Assembly (NCBI GenBank): GCA_964549615.1
Contig: CAZJVP010000020.1
Location: forward strand, 218,305 to 282,304
Reading direction: 5' to 3'
Origin: CAYVLA01 sp964549615 [NCBI: uncultured Thermococci archaeon]
Lineage (GTDB): Archaea > CAYQAE01 > CAYVLA01
Length of the DNA: 64,000 nucleotides
How positions within the stretch are numbered: the first letter of the stretch is position 1; each line of letters begins with the position of its first letter. The notes below the pieces were generated by a model, which worked only from the letters and a program-made list of their open reading frames with translations, did not search any database and was not told where the DNA came from. This document shows positions 18,093-27,324 of the stretch, piece by piece. A program made the position numbers and the translations under genes.

Positions 18093-21000
18093 CCCTCTTG
18101 TACTCCGTCCTGCCCATATAGAAGAGCTTCGCGTACGCCCAGAAGCTGACGCTTCTCTCTGCCCGGTTGCGGAGTCTGAACTCCAAGACCTGGAACGACT
18201 TGGGTGGGATGTGGAACGCCTGAACAGGAGGGGTCATCTCGGCGATGGAGTAGTCCCCGACCTCATTTCGGGCCCAGAGCTCAGGGGGCACGATCAGAGC
18301 GACTCCTCCGTCGACCCGCTCGTTGTAGGGGTTCTCGATTCTTACGGCAACGCGGTCGTCCTGGTGGAAGACCGACCACGTGACTGCCCTTTCGATCTGG
18401 ACTTTGAGGACATCCTGGTAGACCGACCCACCCCCGGTGTAGGTCAGCTTGCTCTGCTCACCGACCTCGATGACGTCCTCGTAGGTCTGCCCATCGTGAG
18501 TAATCCTGGCCCTGAACAATCCAGTTCTCCTCAATCCCGAGAAGGATAGAACGACATCGTACGATCTGTGGCTAAGCGGGGGGAGATCATACCAGATCGT
18601 CTCGGGCTCAACACGCCAGCCGGCAGGAGCCTCCATGACGATGCGACCCGATATGGGGCGGTCGACGTAGTTGTTGACGAGGCTCACCGCAAGCCGGTTG
18701 ATCGTCGTGCCTCTCCCCCCCGCCTCCGTGATGGGAGACCCCTGGATGGAAAGAGCGACCGCCTGGTAACCGATGGGAGCGGGTCCTAGGTTCTCCTTCC
18801 AATATCGCGTGTATATCGGCTGAACGGCCTCGACCACTTCCGGCCCGACAGCCGCGGGCGCAGCCGGGGCAACGAGCTTGACCTCGAAGGTCTCAACCGA
18901 GAACGGCTCAAAGGATGCCGCGAACGAGTTGCCTCGTGCGTCCAGAGAGGCCTGTCGGTTCTCCAAGAGGTCGGTCCTCCACGCACCCTCCACCGGAAGC
19001 CACACCTTGAACACCGAATCCACCCGCTTTCCTTCCGCCTCATAAGCCCTGATGACCACTCCCTTGGATGGATCGGAGGCTCGGGCTTGGAAGGCTGCAA
19101 CCGGATTCCCCACCGGCTTGCACGCCGTGACCACAACGTTTTCGGATGAGACCTCCAAGAACGAATGCACGGGCGGCAGGGACCCCTTGTGTGGGCTCGC
19201 CTGACAGCAAAACAGTGGGACGTTGTACTCCCATCCCAGCCGGTAGGAACCCGCCTCCCGCCAGCTACCAGCATGAGGATAGAGCGCATACTGGAAAACG
19301 TGGTCCTTCCTTTCCGGGATGAATTCCTCCTCGAGATGCACCCTTGACCAGTTTGAGGTGTGGGTCAAAAAGAGGGACATCGTTCCCTCAGGCTCGACCG
19401 TGTTCGCCATGTTCCCCCTGTTCAGAACCGTGAGGCCATAGTCCTCAACCTTGACGGGACCCAGATGATTGGCGTGCTGGGGTATGATCAAGTCGCCTGA
19501 CCGCAGCCCGTCGACGAGGAAATCGATGGCCTTCTCCAACTGCTGGGAATCGCTGGCCTCCACGATGAGCACCGGCACGGCGTTCCACCCCGGCGGGACG
19601 TTGCGGTCGGCGACGACGAGGAAGTCGAAGCCCAGCCTCTGCACCCTATCGGTGAAGCCCTCAAGCGTGGGCTTGTCAAGGCCACGCAACAGCGAGATGG
19701 AATAGGAATTGTTCGCCCCGACGCCGACGGAGATCCTAAAGTTAGTGTTTGGGAGGTCTTCGTTCATGGATCGGGCTTCCGTGGAGTCCGCATGGACCAG
19801 CTTCGTCCTCCTCGGGGCGTCATCGTCATCAAACCACGGGGTCGTGAGCACCCCCCTATTGGCGAGCGCGCGCTGGAGGCGGGCGGATAGAATCTGCACC
19901 TCCTTGGAGTGCGGCGTCACGAGTAGAACAGACCCCAGGGGACAGGACGAGACGGTGCGGGCCTCGTAGTCGACGAACCTGATCTTCGTCGTGGAGCCCA
20001 GATCGAAGAAGTTCTGGGACGAATGTATGACGCAGTCCGAGTACGCGTCGCCCCGCCATGTCTTGTAGTCGAATTGCTTCCTTCCCCTGTGTTTGACGAT
20101 CGCGCCGAACCTTTCCTCGTAGGTCGGCACGGAACCCGCGATGTCCGTCGGAAATAGGGCGACGAAGAGGTCGTCCTTTCCGCGGTAGTCCCTTATCTCG
20201 GTCCTGAAATCTATCATCTTCAGGCCCTTCCTCAGGACTATCTCGCGGACGACCTCGCAATGCTCTCCGACCCTTCCCGTCACACGGATCCTGGACGTTG
20301 GGCCGCATTCCTGCACGCTGACGTCGACCGGGAAGCGGTCAGAGAACATCATCTCGCCGGTCGTGTAGAGCTCCCACGAGGGCTCGTTCCGATCGCCCTT
20401 CTCCTTCAGGATGGCAATCTCATTTGCCAGATGGGGGCTCGCAGGGGGAACGACCTCCTTGCCAGTTTCCTTGTCGAGAATGCTTCGAATCCCACCTCCC
20501 CTGTTCGGGTCAACGGTGAGCTTGTAGAACTCGTTCTCGATGCTCAGCTCCCCTCCTTTCGCCGCCCATCTGGGCAACGATCGCCTGTCCAACGGCCGTA
20601 CCTGGTACGTCGCATACCCCATCGACGGGATGTCCTGCGCAACGAACTCGATCTCGGCCGACCGTATACCCTTTTCATCCTCCTCGGTACTCAGAACGCA
20701 AAACGGCTGCTCCCTGCCCTTCGGGTCTAGGAGGGCGAAGGATGCCACGGGCTTCTGGAAGGTGATCCTGGCCTTTGCCACGCTTGTCCTAGTCCAGTTC
20801 AGTGCGTTGAAGACCATAAGTGGCGTTCCCTCGCAAGCAGACAGATCAGCCTTGGAGGCAATGTGATCGAGTGCACGCGCGATGCACTGGTGGATCAGCC
20901 CGAGGGCTTCCCTGTATCCCTGAAGCATATCCAGGTAGGACTTGTCGCAGGAGGTGCCGGTTATGGCATCGTGGTGAGAATTGAAGAGCAACTGCCTCCA

Positions 21001-22800
21001 TGCCTTGTCCAAGGCGAGATCGGGATAGGGCGCCCCAAGGAGCGAGGCCCATGTGCAAAATGACTCGGCACCGTACAGGCCAACCTCGCCCAGCCTGTTG
21101 GCTATCTTGAGCTCGATCCTCGATTGAGAGGTCCCGATGTGGTACTGGCTGGCGTCCCGGGAAGTAACTGGAACGAGCGCGCCGCGGGACTCGTCCTTGA
21201 GGACATCATCGAAGAACTCGGCGGGGTCCCCAACCTCGATGCGAGGCAAGAGCGACTTGAGCTCCTCGGTCCGTCCCAGGATCCACGGCGTGGGGGATTT
21301 GAAGTCGTTGCAGTCCATCCTCAGGTCCGTGTGGTGTCCGAGGGATTCCATCTCCGAGAGGCCTGCGTATGCCCTCCCCCTCATCTCATCAAGGTTGGAT
21401 GTGGTGAATCCGTAGTCGACCCGGCGATGGATCAGCGTGGTGCCGTCCAGAGACATGTGTCTGAATACGGCGGGGAAGCCCTTCACGGTCTTCGACCAGA
21501 TCACGCCGATGTTGCCCGACTTCTTGAGGATCTGGGAAAGCTGGACGATGTGGCCGAACACATCCCAAGGGTGGTAGACCCTCGGGCTAGCACCGAAAAG
21601 AGAGCTCGCGAACAACCTGCCGTAGAGGATGTTGCGTATGAGCTGCTCGCCCGATATGTTCTTCTCGTTGGGCTCGTTGTAGGAACCGCCTAGGATGACC
21701 CTTCCCTGCCTGACGAGGCTCATCAGATAGTCGCGATCGCCGGGGTGGAAATCCAGGTACGGCTTCAGGTAGTCCAGCTCGTGGAAGATGACCTTGAATC
21801 CGGGGTCGGCCCTGCAGAAGTTGAGGTACTGGGCCACATTATGCAGCGACACGTCGTTGTACATCGATTGCGTGTTGGTCCATATGGGGTCGCAGTGAAA
21901 CCCGACGCCGACATGGACGGTCGCGTCCGCAACCGGCACTGCGGGAACCTCGAGCTCACTGGACAACGTGCAGCGATCTTCGCCCGCCACCACCTCGAGG
22001 CCGACACGGGCCTTACCCACCTTCCACGCCATGGGAAGACCGAGCAGCACGCTCTTCGTCTCACCTGCCCTCACGATCTCGATCGATCTTGAGATCTCAG
22101 AACCAAGCTCCTCAGAACTCAGCAGGGTCGCGACGTCGGATACGTCTAGGCCCGAAAAGTTCGCGAGCGCGAACTCCAACTCCAGTTCCGGCCTCGCCGT
22201 AGTTCCGCGAAAGTACCCGGTCGCCCTCGGTGCCGTGACGCCGATCCCGCTCGACCCCACGAGCTTGGCCCTCCTGAAAGAACAGGATGCGCCCCAAGCG
22301 GCTCCGCGCCTAGCACTACCCAGAACCTTGAGAAGGAGGAGGTTTCGGCCGGGCTTCAGCGGGATCTGAACCAAACCTCTATCGGGCGACGCGACCCTGT
22401 GATTGACTATCAGGCGTCCCACCATCTGGGGCTTGAAGTCGCAGACGAACCACTCATCCGTCGAACTGACCAGATAGGTCGCCGCGTACGCGATGCCGTG
22501 ACTTGCCTCCGGAAACAGCGAAGCGAAATCGATCTTTGAGGAGATTGCATCCAGGATGTCCCAGACCGTCTCCTTCCCGGGCAGAGCCTCTGACCGATAC
22601 GTCATGCCAGGGAAGGGTCGGATGAAAAGCTCGCCCCCGATGGGATCCGAGTCGGGCACCTCGAACCTGCCCATACGAAAGAGCCTGTAGGCCTCCGCCT
22701 CATCGCCGGCTGGGAAAGGCCCACAGACTAGCCAATGGGGGATGAAGCCTAGCTTCTCCACGGCCTTAGACGGGACGTCGCGAAACTGGTTTGCGCTCAT
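18085..22800 (-). CDS. GH38 alpha-mannosidase, very large
   Basis: 1571 aa, against roughly 850-1100 for typical GH38 enzymes. Zinc ligands His302 and Asp304 (FHCDPIW), the nucleophile candidate Asp413 (PWDVFGH) and the signature NSHHDAITGTSCDK (607-620) are all present, so it should be active. Residues 1-290 are an extra beta-rich module with a W-V-GPFP opening. Beyond the GH38 C-terminal beta domains (about 660-1210) lies a further tail of about 350 residues with beta-sandwich character. No signal peptide is visible, so it probably acts on imported or internal mannosides. It is the sole gene of its unit and is divergent from the Gfo/Idh pair, which may handle the released sugar or its derivatives. 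Confidence 0.92.
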   Translation of the reverse strand: MSANQFRDVPSKAVEKLGFIPHWLVCGPFPAGDEAEAYRLFRMGRFEVPDSDPIGGELFIRPFPGMTYRSEALPGKETVWDILDAISSKIDFASLFPEASHGIAYAATYLVSSTDEWFVCDFKPQMVGRLIVNHRVASPDRGLVQIPLKPGRNLLLLKVLGSARRGAAWGASCSFRRAKLVGSSGIGVTAPRATGYFRGTTARPELELEFALANFSGLDVSDVATLLSSEELGSEISRSIEIVRAGETKSVLLGLPMAWKVGKARVGLEVVAGEDRCTLSSELEVPAVPVADATVHVGVGFHCDPIWTNTQSMYNDVSLHNVAQYLNFCRADPGFKVIFHELDYLKPYLDFHPGDRDYLMSLVRQGRVILGGSYNEPNEKNISGEQLIRNILYGRLFASSLFGASPRVYHPWDVFGHIVQLSQILKKSGNIGVIWSKTVKGFPAVFRHMSLDGTTLIHRRVDYGFTTSNLDEMRGRAYAGLSEMESLGHHTDLRMDCNDFKSPTPWILGRTEELKSLLPRIEVGDPAEFFDDVLKDESRGALVPVTSRDASQYHIGTSQSRIELKIANRLGEVGLYGAESFCTWASLLGAPYPDLALDKAWRQLLFNSHHDAITGTSCDKSYLDMLQGYREALGLIHQCIARALDHIASKADLSACEGTPLMVFNALNWTRTSVAKARITFQKPVASFALLDPKGREQPFCVLSTEEDEKGIRSAEIEFVAQDIPSMGYATYQVRPLDRRSLPRWAAKGGELSIENEFYKLTVDPNRGGGIRSILDKETGKEVVPPASPHLANEIAILKEKGDRNEPSWELYTTGEMMFSDRFPVDVSVQECGPTSRIRVTGRVGEHCEVVREIVLRKGLKMIDFRTEIRDYRGKDDLFVALFPTDIAGSVPTYEERFGAIVKHRGRKQFDYKTWRGDAYSDCVIHSSQNFFDLGSTTKIRFVDYEARTVSSCPLGSVLLVTPHSKEVQILSARLQRALANRGVLTTPWFDDDDAPRRTKLVHADSTEARSMNEDLPNTNFRISVGVGANNSYSISLLRGLDKPTLEGFTDRVQRLGFDFLVVADRNVPPGWNAVPVLIVEASDSQQLEKAIDFLVDGLRSGDLIIPQHANHLGPVKVEDYGLTVLNRGNMANTVEPEGTMSLFLTHTSNWSRVHLEEEFIPERKDHVFQYALYPHAGSWREAGSYRLGWEYNVPLFCCQASPHKGSLPPVHSFLEVSSENVVVTACKPVGNPVAAFQARASDPSKGVVIRAYEAEGKRVDSVFKVWLPVEGAWRTDLLENRQASLDARGNSFAASFEPFSVETFEVKLVAPAAPAAVGPEVVEAVQPIYTRYWKENLGPAPIGYQAVALSIQGSPITEAGGRGTTINRLAVSLVNNYVDRPISGRIVMEAPAGWRVEPETIWYDLPPLSHRSYDVVLSFSGLRRTGLFRARITHDGQTYEDVIEVGEQSKLTYTGGGSVYQDVLKVQIERAVTWSVFHQDDRVAVRIENPYNERVDGGVALIVPPELWARNEVGDYSIAEMTPPVQAFHIPPKSFQVLEFRLRNRAERSVSFWAYAKLFYMGRTEYKRVR

Positions 22801-22837
22801 GGTTACCGCCGAACTCGACCGAGCACCGCGAATGCCG

Positions 22838-22850
22838 CATATAAAATGTA
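22838..22850 (-). promoter_or_regulatory. TATA element upstream of the mannosidase gene
   Basis: Read on the minus strand this is TACATTTTATATG, 38-50 nt before the ATG at 22800, consistent with a leader of about 10-20 nt. The same AT-rich island could also serve the divergent gene at 22903, which has a further TTTTTA at 22870-22875. Confidence 0.4.
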
Positions 22851-22902
22851 ACCGCCTGCCGGGCCAACATTTTTACTCTGGCCACCGAGGCCCCCTAGCG
22901 GA

Positions 22903-23763
22903 ATGCACATGATCAGGCTGGGCCTCTGTGGGACAAACAACTCGCACTCGGTCGTCTTCTCAAGGCTAGTCAACGATCCTAACCTTCCCGCACATGAAAA
23001 GGTTGAAGGTGCTAGGATGGTCGCATTCTTCGCCTACGATGACGAGAACGTCGCCAAGCTCAAGGAGCTCAACGTGAGCGCCCAAGTCAAGAGCAAGGAG
23101 GAACTCATCCACCTGGTCGACGGCGTCCTCTGCGTCACCAGGGATGGCTCCAAGCATCTTGAGGAGGCCACGCCGTTCCTTGAAGCCGGGGTCCCCACCT
23201 TCATCGACAAGCCTCTTGCGACCTCTCTTGAGGACGCTAGGAAGATCGTTGCGATCGCCCGCAGGACCGGCACCCCGCTGATGTCCTGCTCGTCCCTCCG
23301 CTTTGCGCCCGAGATCACGAGCCATGAAGCCCGGCTCAAGGAGATAGCGCCACTCAGAGCGGGAACCGTCACCGGGATGGGAGAGACTATCTTCTATGGC
23401 GTACACGCCGCTGAGATGATGAGCGCCGTATTCGGATCCGGGATGGATTACGTTGTGAACGTTGGAACGGAGGGCCACGACATCGGCACTGTCCAGTACG
23501 CCGACGGCAAGACAGTGTCTCTCCAGATAATCAGGGACGCGAAGGTGGATTTCCGGGTCATTGCGCACGGCGAGAAGGGCAGAGAGGAGATCGTCGTTTC
23601 AAGCACCCTTTACTATCCCGAGACGCTGAGGAGGGTCGTCGAGTTCGTCAAGACGGGGGAGAGCCCTGTGGATCCGAAAGACACGCTTGAGATCATCGCA
23701 TGCCTGAACGGCCTGGTGAAGAGCCGCGAGACCGGGACCCGGATCCGGCTGGCGGACCTTTAG
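22903..23763 (+). CDS. Gfo/Idh/MocA-family oxidoreductase
   Basis: 286 aa. The N-terminal Rossmann segment (RLGLCGTNNSHS) has an unusual G-T-N-N-S-H in place of the standard GxGxxG. DKPLATSLEDA carries the conserved Lys-Pro of the family (EKP in most members). The C-terminal alpha/beta domain contains the VHAAEMM segment where the catalytic His is expected. Such enzymes oxidise or reduce sugars and inositols with NAD(P). A second in-frame ATG at 22909 may be the true start. It is followed after 17 bases by another Gfo/Idh gene, so they form an operon divergent from GH38 mannosidase. Shorter than most relatives (330-390 aa), so substrate specificity is open. Confidence 0.85.
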   Translation: MHMIRLGLCGTNNSHSVVFSRLVNDPNLPAHEKVEGARMVAFFAYDDENVAKLKELNVSAQVKSKEELIHLVDGVLCVTRDGSKHLEEATPFLEAGVPTFIDKPLATSLEDARKIVAIARRTGTPLMSCSSLRFAPEITSHEARLKEIAPLRAGTVTGMGETIFYGVHAAEMMSAVFGSGMDYVVNVGTEGHDIGTVQYADGKTVSLQIIRDAKVDFRVIAHGEKGREEIVVSSTLYYPETLRRVVEFVKTGESPVDPKDTLEIIACLNGLVKSRETGTRIRLADL

Positions 23764-23780
23764 CACTGGGGTGGGCGACG

Positions 23781-24737
23781 TTGGACAGGATTCGGCTTGC
23801 GCTGATAGGCGCGGGGGGCATGGCAAACGCGGTGCACTATCCCTCGCTTGCCGAGTTCCCGGACGTGGAAATGGCGGGCCTGTGCGATCTTGTCGAGGAG
23901 AGACTGAACGCGACGGCCGATCGGTTCAACATACAGGCAAGATACCGGGACTACAGGAAGATGATAGAGGATATCAAACCTGACGCGGCCTACATCCTGA
24001 TGCCTCCCCATCAACTGTATGACCTGGCGGTGTACTGCCTCTCCAAAGGCATTCACCTCTTCATAGAGAAGCCGCCGGGCATCACGAGCTACCAGACAAA
24101 GAGGCTCTCAAAGCATGCAAGGTCGCACGGATGCCTAACCATGGTCGGGTTCAATCGGAGGTACATTCCCCTCATGACTAGGGTCAAGGAGATGGCCGAG
24201 CAGAAGGGTCCCATACTCCAAGCGGTTGCAAGTTTCTACAAGAACATGGTGGGAGCTCCCCCATACTATGATGGCGCAGTGGACCTGCTCACATGCGACG
24301 TGATCCATGCGGTCGATGCCCTGAGGTGGATGTGCGGTGAGGCAAGCAGAATCGCGAGCCACATACGGGCACTGAACGCCGACTACGAGAACAGCTTCAA
24401 CGCCCTGATCAAATTCGAGTCCGGCGCCTCCGGCGTCCTGCTCAGCAACTGGACGGGCGGAGCCCGGGTGCACACCTTCGAGATGCATTCCATCCGCTTC
24501 TCGGCATTCATAGATCCAAACACCAAGGCCAGGATTTTCGACGACTCCGACCAGGCGATCGAGATAAGGGCCCAGGACGCCGCAGGATCGGATTCGTTCC
24601 ACAAGGTCTATGGCTTCTCCGCAGAGAACAGACACTTCATAGATTGCGTGAGGAACGGCAAAGAGCCGATGACAAGCTTCGAGGACGCGGCCAAGACCAT
24701 GGAACTCATCGACCGAATTAACGCTTCAAGGATCTAA
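23781..24737 (+). CDS. Gfo/Idh/MocA-family oxidoreductase, second copy
   Basis: 318 aa from TTG at 23781, with GGGGTG seven bases upstream; the longer frame from 23700 would overlap the preceding gene. The nucleotide motif is LALIGAGGMANAVH, EKPPG holds the family Lys-Pro, and TCDVIHAVDALRW holds the likely catalytic His. Family members act on sugars, sugar acids or inositol using NAD(P). The two adjacent oxidoreductases differ strongly in sequence, so they probably catalyse different steps rather than being a recent duplication. Confidence 0.88.
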   Translation: MDRIRLALIGAGGMANAVHYPSLAEFPDVEMAGLCDLVEERLNATADRFNIQARYRDYRKMIEDIKPDAAYILMPPHQLYDLAVYCLSKGIHLFIEKPPGITSYQTKRLSKHARSHGCLTMVGFNRRYIPLMTRVKEMAEQKGPILQAVASFYKNMVGAPPYYDGAVDLLTCDVIHAVDALRWMCGEASRIASHIRALNADYENSFNALIKFESGASGVLLSNWTGGARVHTFEMHSIRFSAFIDPNTKARIFDDSDQAIEIRAQDAAGSDSFHKVYGFSAENRHFIDCVRNGKEPMTSFEDAAKTMELIDRINASRI

Positions 24738-24841
24738 GAACCCTTGCAGGGGCGACTTGGCGGACAGACGGGGCGGCGCCTAGGGTCTTCGCATCTCGAC
24801 ACCTGCGCGTGCCTCGTTGTTCGTGATTCCTGCGCAACCGA

Positions 24842-24849
24842 GATAAATG
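24842..24849 (+). promoter_or_regulatory. TATA box, leaderless promoter of the GT4 gene
   Basis: GATAAATG is centred about 27 nt before the ATG at 24872. There is no Shine-Dalgarno sequence in the interval. Confidence 0.5.
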
Positions 24850-24871
24850 GCGTTGAGAAAGAGGCCCGTAC

Positions 24872-25930
24872 ATGAGAATCTGCATAGTGAACCCGTTCTT
24901 CCACCCTTACATCGGAGGGATCGAGGAACACATACGCGCCATCGGAACGAGGCTCTCCAAACGCGACGAGGTCCACGTAATCACGAGCCTCTTGCCCGGA
25001 ACCCAGGCCTTCGAAGTAGTGGACGGAATGCAGGTCCACAGGCTGCCTTCGCTCTTCCTAAAGATATATACGCCGCCTGCCACTGCCACATGGGGGGTTG
25101 GGAAACGCATAGCCGACATTTCCCCCGACATCTTGCATGCCCACCACAGGTGGTCCCCGGAATATGCAAGGGCGGTGAGGGGCTTCGTAGGGAAGATCCC
25201 CATTGTGCTGACATGGCACAACGATTTCGGCGAGGGCGTTGGATGGCAGCGACCGTTCAGCCTCTTGAACGACGTGCTCTTCAGGCAGTACCTTGCGCGG
25301 AGATGCGCAAGGATAATCTGCATCAGCGAGTACGTACGCGGTAGGCTCATCGAGAGGGGAATCCGGGCGGAACTGCTGCGCGTCATCCACAACGGCGTGG
25401 AAATCCAACCATACTCAGATCTCGAGGAAGACTTCGTCCTCTATGTGGGTCGGTTGGTTCAGACAAAGGGATTGGATGTGCTGGCGAAGGCCATGAAGGG
25501 GGTTCGCTCGACACTAGTCGTATGCGGCAAAGGGCCGTCGTCCCACATCCTAAAGGGACTGCCAAACGTGAAGCTGGCGGGCCACGTCGCCGAAGAGGAA
25601 AAACACAAACTCCTGGCAAGATGCAAGTTCCTTGTCCTCCCGTCCAGAATCGAGTCCTTCGGGTTGGTCCTCCTGGAGGCCATGGCTCACGGAAAGCCCG
25701 TGGTGGCAACGAGGGTTGGCGGCGTTCCGGAGGTTGTGGGTGACGCAGGGATCCTAGTGGAGCCAGGGGATTCGCGTCAGCTAAGGGATGCGATGAACTC
25801 CCTTCTTTCCGACGATGGGCTGCGCCGCGAGCTGGGCAAAAAAGCTTGGGCTCGCGCCAGCATCTTTTCCTGGGACAGGACGGCCTCGGAAGTGTTGGAA
25901 GTATACCGGGAGGTCCTCATGTCCCGCTAG
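24872..25930 (+). CDS. GT4-family glycosyltransferase
   Basis: 352 aa with a GT-B fold. The acceptor domain opens with NPFFHPYIGGIEEHI, the glycine-rich loop typical of GT4. The C-terminal donor domain has LYVGRLVQTKG and the E-x7-E motif (ESFGLVLLE) that binds the nucleotide sugar. Members transfer hexoses from nucleotide sugars to lipids, glycans or proteins, at the cytoplasmic membrane face. It overlaps the convergent GT4 gene by 14 bases. Given the lipid-flippase gene at 27325 and the heavily sequon-loaded surface proteins in the window, a role in N-glycan or envelope-glycan assembly is plausible but not proven. Confidence 0.92.
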   Translation: MRICIVNPFFHPYIGGIEEHIRAIGTRLSKRDEVHVITSLLPGTQAFEVVDGMQVHRLPSLFLKIYTPPATATWGVGKRIADISPDILHAHHRWSPEYARAVRGFVGKIPIVLTWHNDFGEGVGWQRPFSLLNDVLFRQYLARRCARIICISEYVRGRLIERGIRAELLRVIHNGVEIQPYSDLEEDFVLYVGRLVQTKGLDVLAKAMKGVRSTLVVCGKGPSSHILKGLPNVKLAGHVAEEEKHKLLARCKFLVLPSRIESFGLVLLEAMAHGKPVVATRVGGVPEVVGDAGILVEPGDSRQLRDAMNSLLSDDGLRRELGKKAWARASIFSWDRTASEVLEVYREVLMSR

Positions 25931-27038
25931 GGCCACTCCCCCCTCGCTCAAGGAGGGACAGATAGAGGGCCTTCCATTCCTCCGCAATCCTTCCCTGCGA
26001 GAACTGCTCCGCCTTCCGGCGCGCACTCGCGCCCATCCTCTCCCGAAGGTTCTTGTCGCCGAGGAGATTCAAGACACACCGGGCCAGGTCCTCCGCATTT
26101 CCCGGCCGGAACTTCAGACCGTCAACACCGTTCGTGATCACATCCCTGAGGCCGCCTGCGTCGGCACCGACAACCGGCTTTGCGCAGGCCATCGCCTCGA
26201 GGGCCACAAGTCCCTGCGTCTCGGTGTCCGAAGGGATCACGAAGATATCGCAACCCCTGTACGCATCGACCAGGTCTGGGAGCTCGAGATAGTGATCGAA
26301 ACGGAAGTTGCCGTTCAGCCCTTTCCTTCGGACCATGCTTCGGTAGAGTTCTTCCTGGACGCCACTCCCGACCACCCTGAATGTCGACCCGGGATACTCC
26401 TTCAGAATCAGAGGCGCGGCATCGATCAGGATCTCAACCTTCTTCTCCCTGCCGAGACGGCCCACGTAGAGGATCACCGGATCGTGGTTCGGGGGCCTGT
26501 CTTGGGGGCTGAAGAACTCCGTGTTGAGGGAGTTCGATATTACGCGGACATCCCTCAACCTTCTGGCGAGGAGGATGTCGCGCATTGAGGCTGAAGGCGT
26601 AGTCACCACCGTGCAACGCCTGTAGAAGCAACTCACGTACCTCCACGCCAGCCCCCTGAGCAGCCCGCCCAGGTCGCCATAGACGTAATGTGTGTACTCC
26701 GGCACCAGCGTGTGAAAGGTCCCGACGATTGGGAGCATCAGCCTCTTGGCCGCAGACACCGCGGCCAACCCGAGCGTGAACGGGGTGTGGACGTGAACTA
26801 GGTCTATGCCCTCCTCGATGAATATCTGGCCCATCGTTCTCGGGCCCACCAAGGCGACCCTGTAGTCCGGATAGGGCTGAAACGTCAATGATCGAAAGCC
26901 CCGTGCACTCTTGGCATCGGTGGGTGCAAAGATCCTGACCTCGTGGTCCTTGCCCACCTCCTCCGCGATGGCGTCCACGGAGCTGACGACGCCGTTGACC
27001 TGCGGATGGTAAGTGTCGGTGATCAAGGCCACTTTCAA
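25917..27038 (-). CDS. GT4-family glycosyltransferase, second
   Basis: 373 aa, GT-B fold. The start DTYHPQVNGVVSSV is the classic opening of GT4 enzymes such as monoglucosyldiacylglycerol synthases and mannosyltransferases (PimB/MgtA type). The donor domain has ILYVGRLGREKK and the E-x7-E variant ETQGLVALE. It may glycosylate a lipid headgroup or a lipid-linked glycan. It is read towards the first GT4 gene; no promoter element is obvious upstream in the 286-bp GC-rich spacer before 27325. The sequence is complete. Confidence 0.92.
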   Translation of the reverse strand: MKVALITDTYHPQVNGVVSSVDAIAEEVGKDHEVRIFAPTDAKSARGFRSLTFQPYPDYRVALVGPRTMGQIFIEEGIDLVHVHTPFTLGLAAVSAAKRLMLPIVGTFHTLVPEYTHYVYGDLGGLLRGLAWRYVSCFYRRCTVVTTPSASMRDILLARRLRDVRVISNSLNTEFFSPQDRPPNHDPVILYVGRLGREKKVEILIDAAPLILKEYPGSTFRVVGSGVQEELYRSMVRRKGLNGNFRFDHYLELPDLVDAYRGCDIFVIPSDTETQGLVALEAMACAKPVVGADAGGLRDVITNGVDGLKFRPGNAEDLARCVLNLLGDKNLRERMGASARRKAEQFSQGRIAEEWKALYLSLLERGGSGPSGT

Positions 27039-27283
27039 CCTGTCAGGCCCCTAGACGTCTGCGCGCGAGCGCCCGGACAAGGAGGCTCCGAACGCCCGAA
27101 GTTCTATGCGAATCCAGATCGTTCGGTCGTCCTAGGAAAAGACCAGGAGGTGTTGATAATGTTATCGCATGGCGCCTGGGGCCGTCTTGGCGTGCTCCAC
27201 GCCGGATCGGCCAAGCGACGCCATGCCTTTCGCCCCAAGCCCGGACAAGATCAGGGATGCCGCAAGATGAATGTTGGAGCAAT

Positions 27284-27291
27284 ACTTATAA
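27284..27291 (+). promoter_or_regulatory. TATA box of the flippase-like gene
   Basis: ACTTATAA lies 34-41 nt before the GTG at 27325, leaving a short leader that contains AAAGGTG (27313-27319) as a possible ribosome site. The rest of the 286-bp spacer (27039-27324) shows no gene. Confidence 0.45.
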
Positions 27292-27324
27292 CCCGCTTGC
27301 CGGGGGTACGACAAAGGTGTTTCG

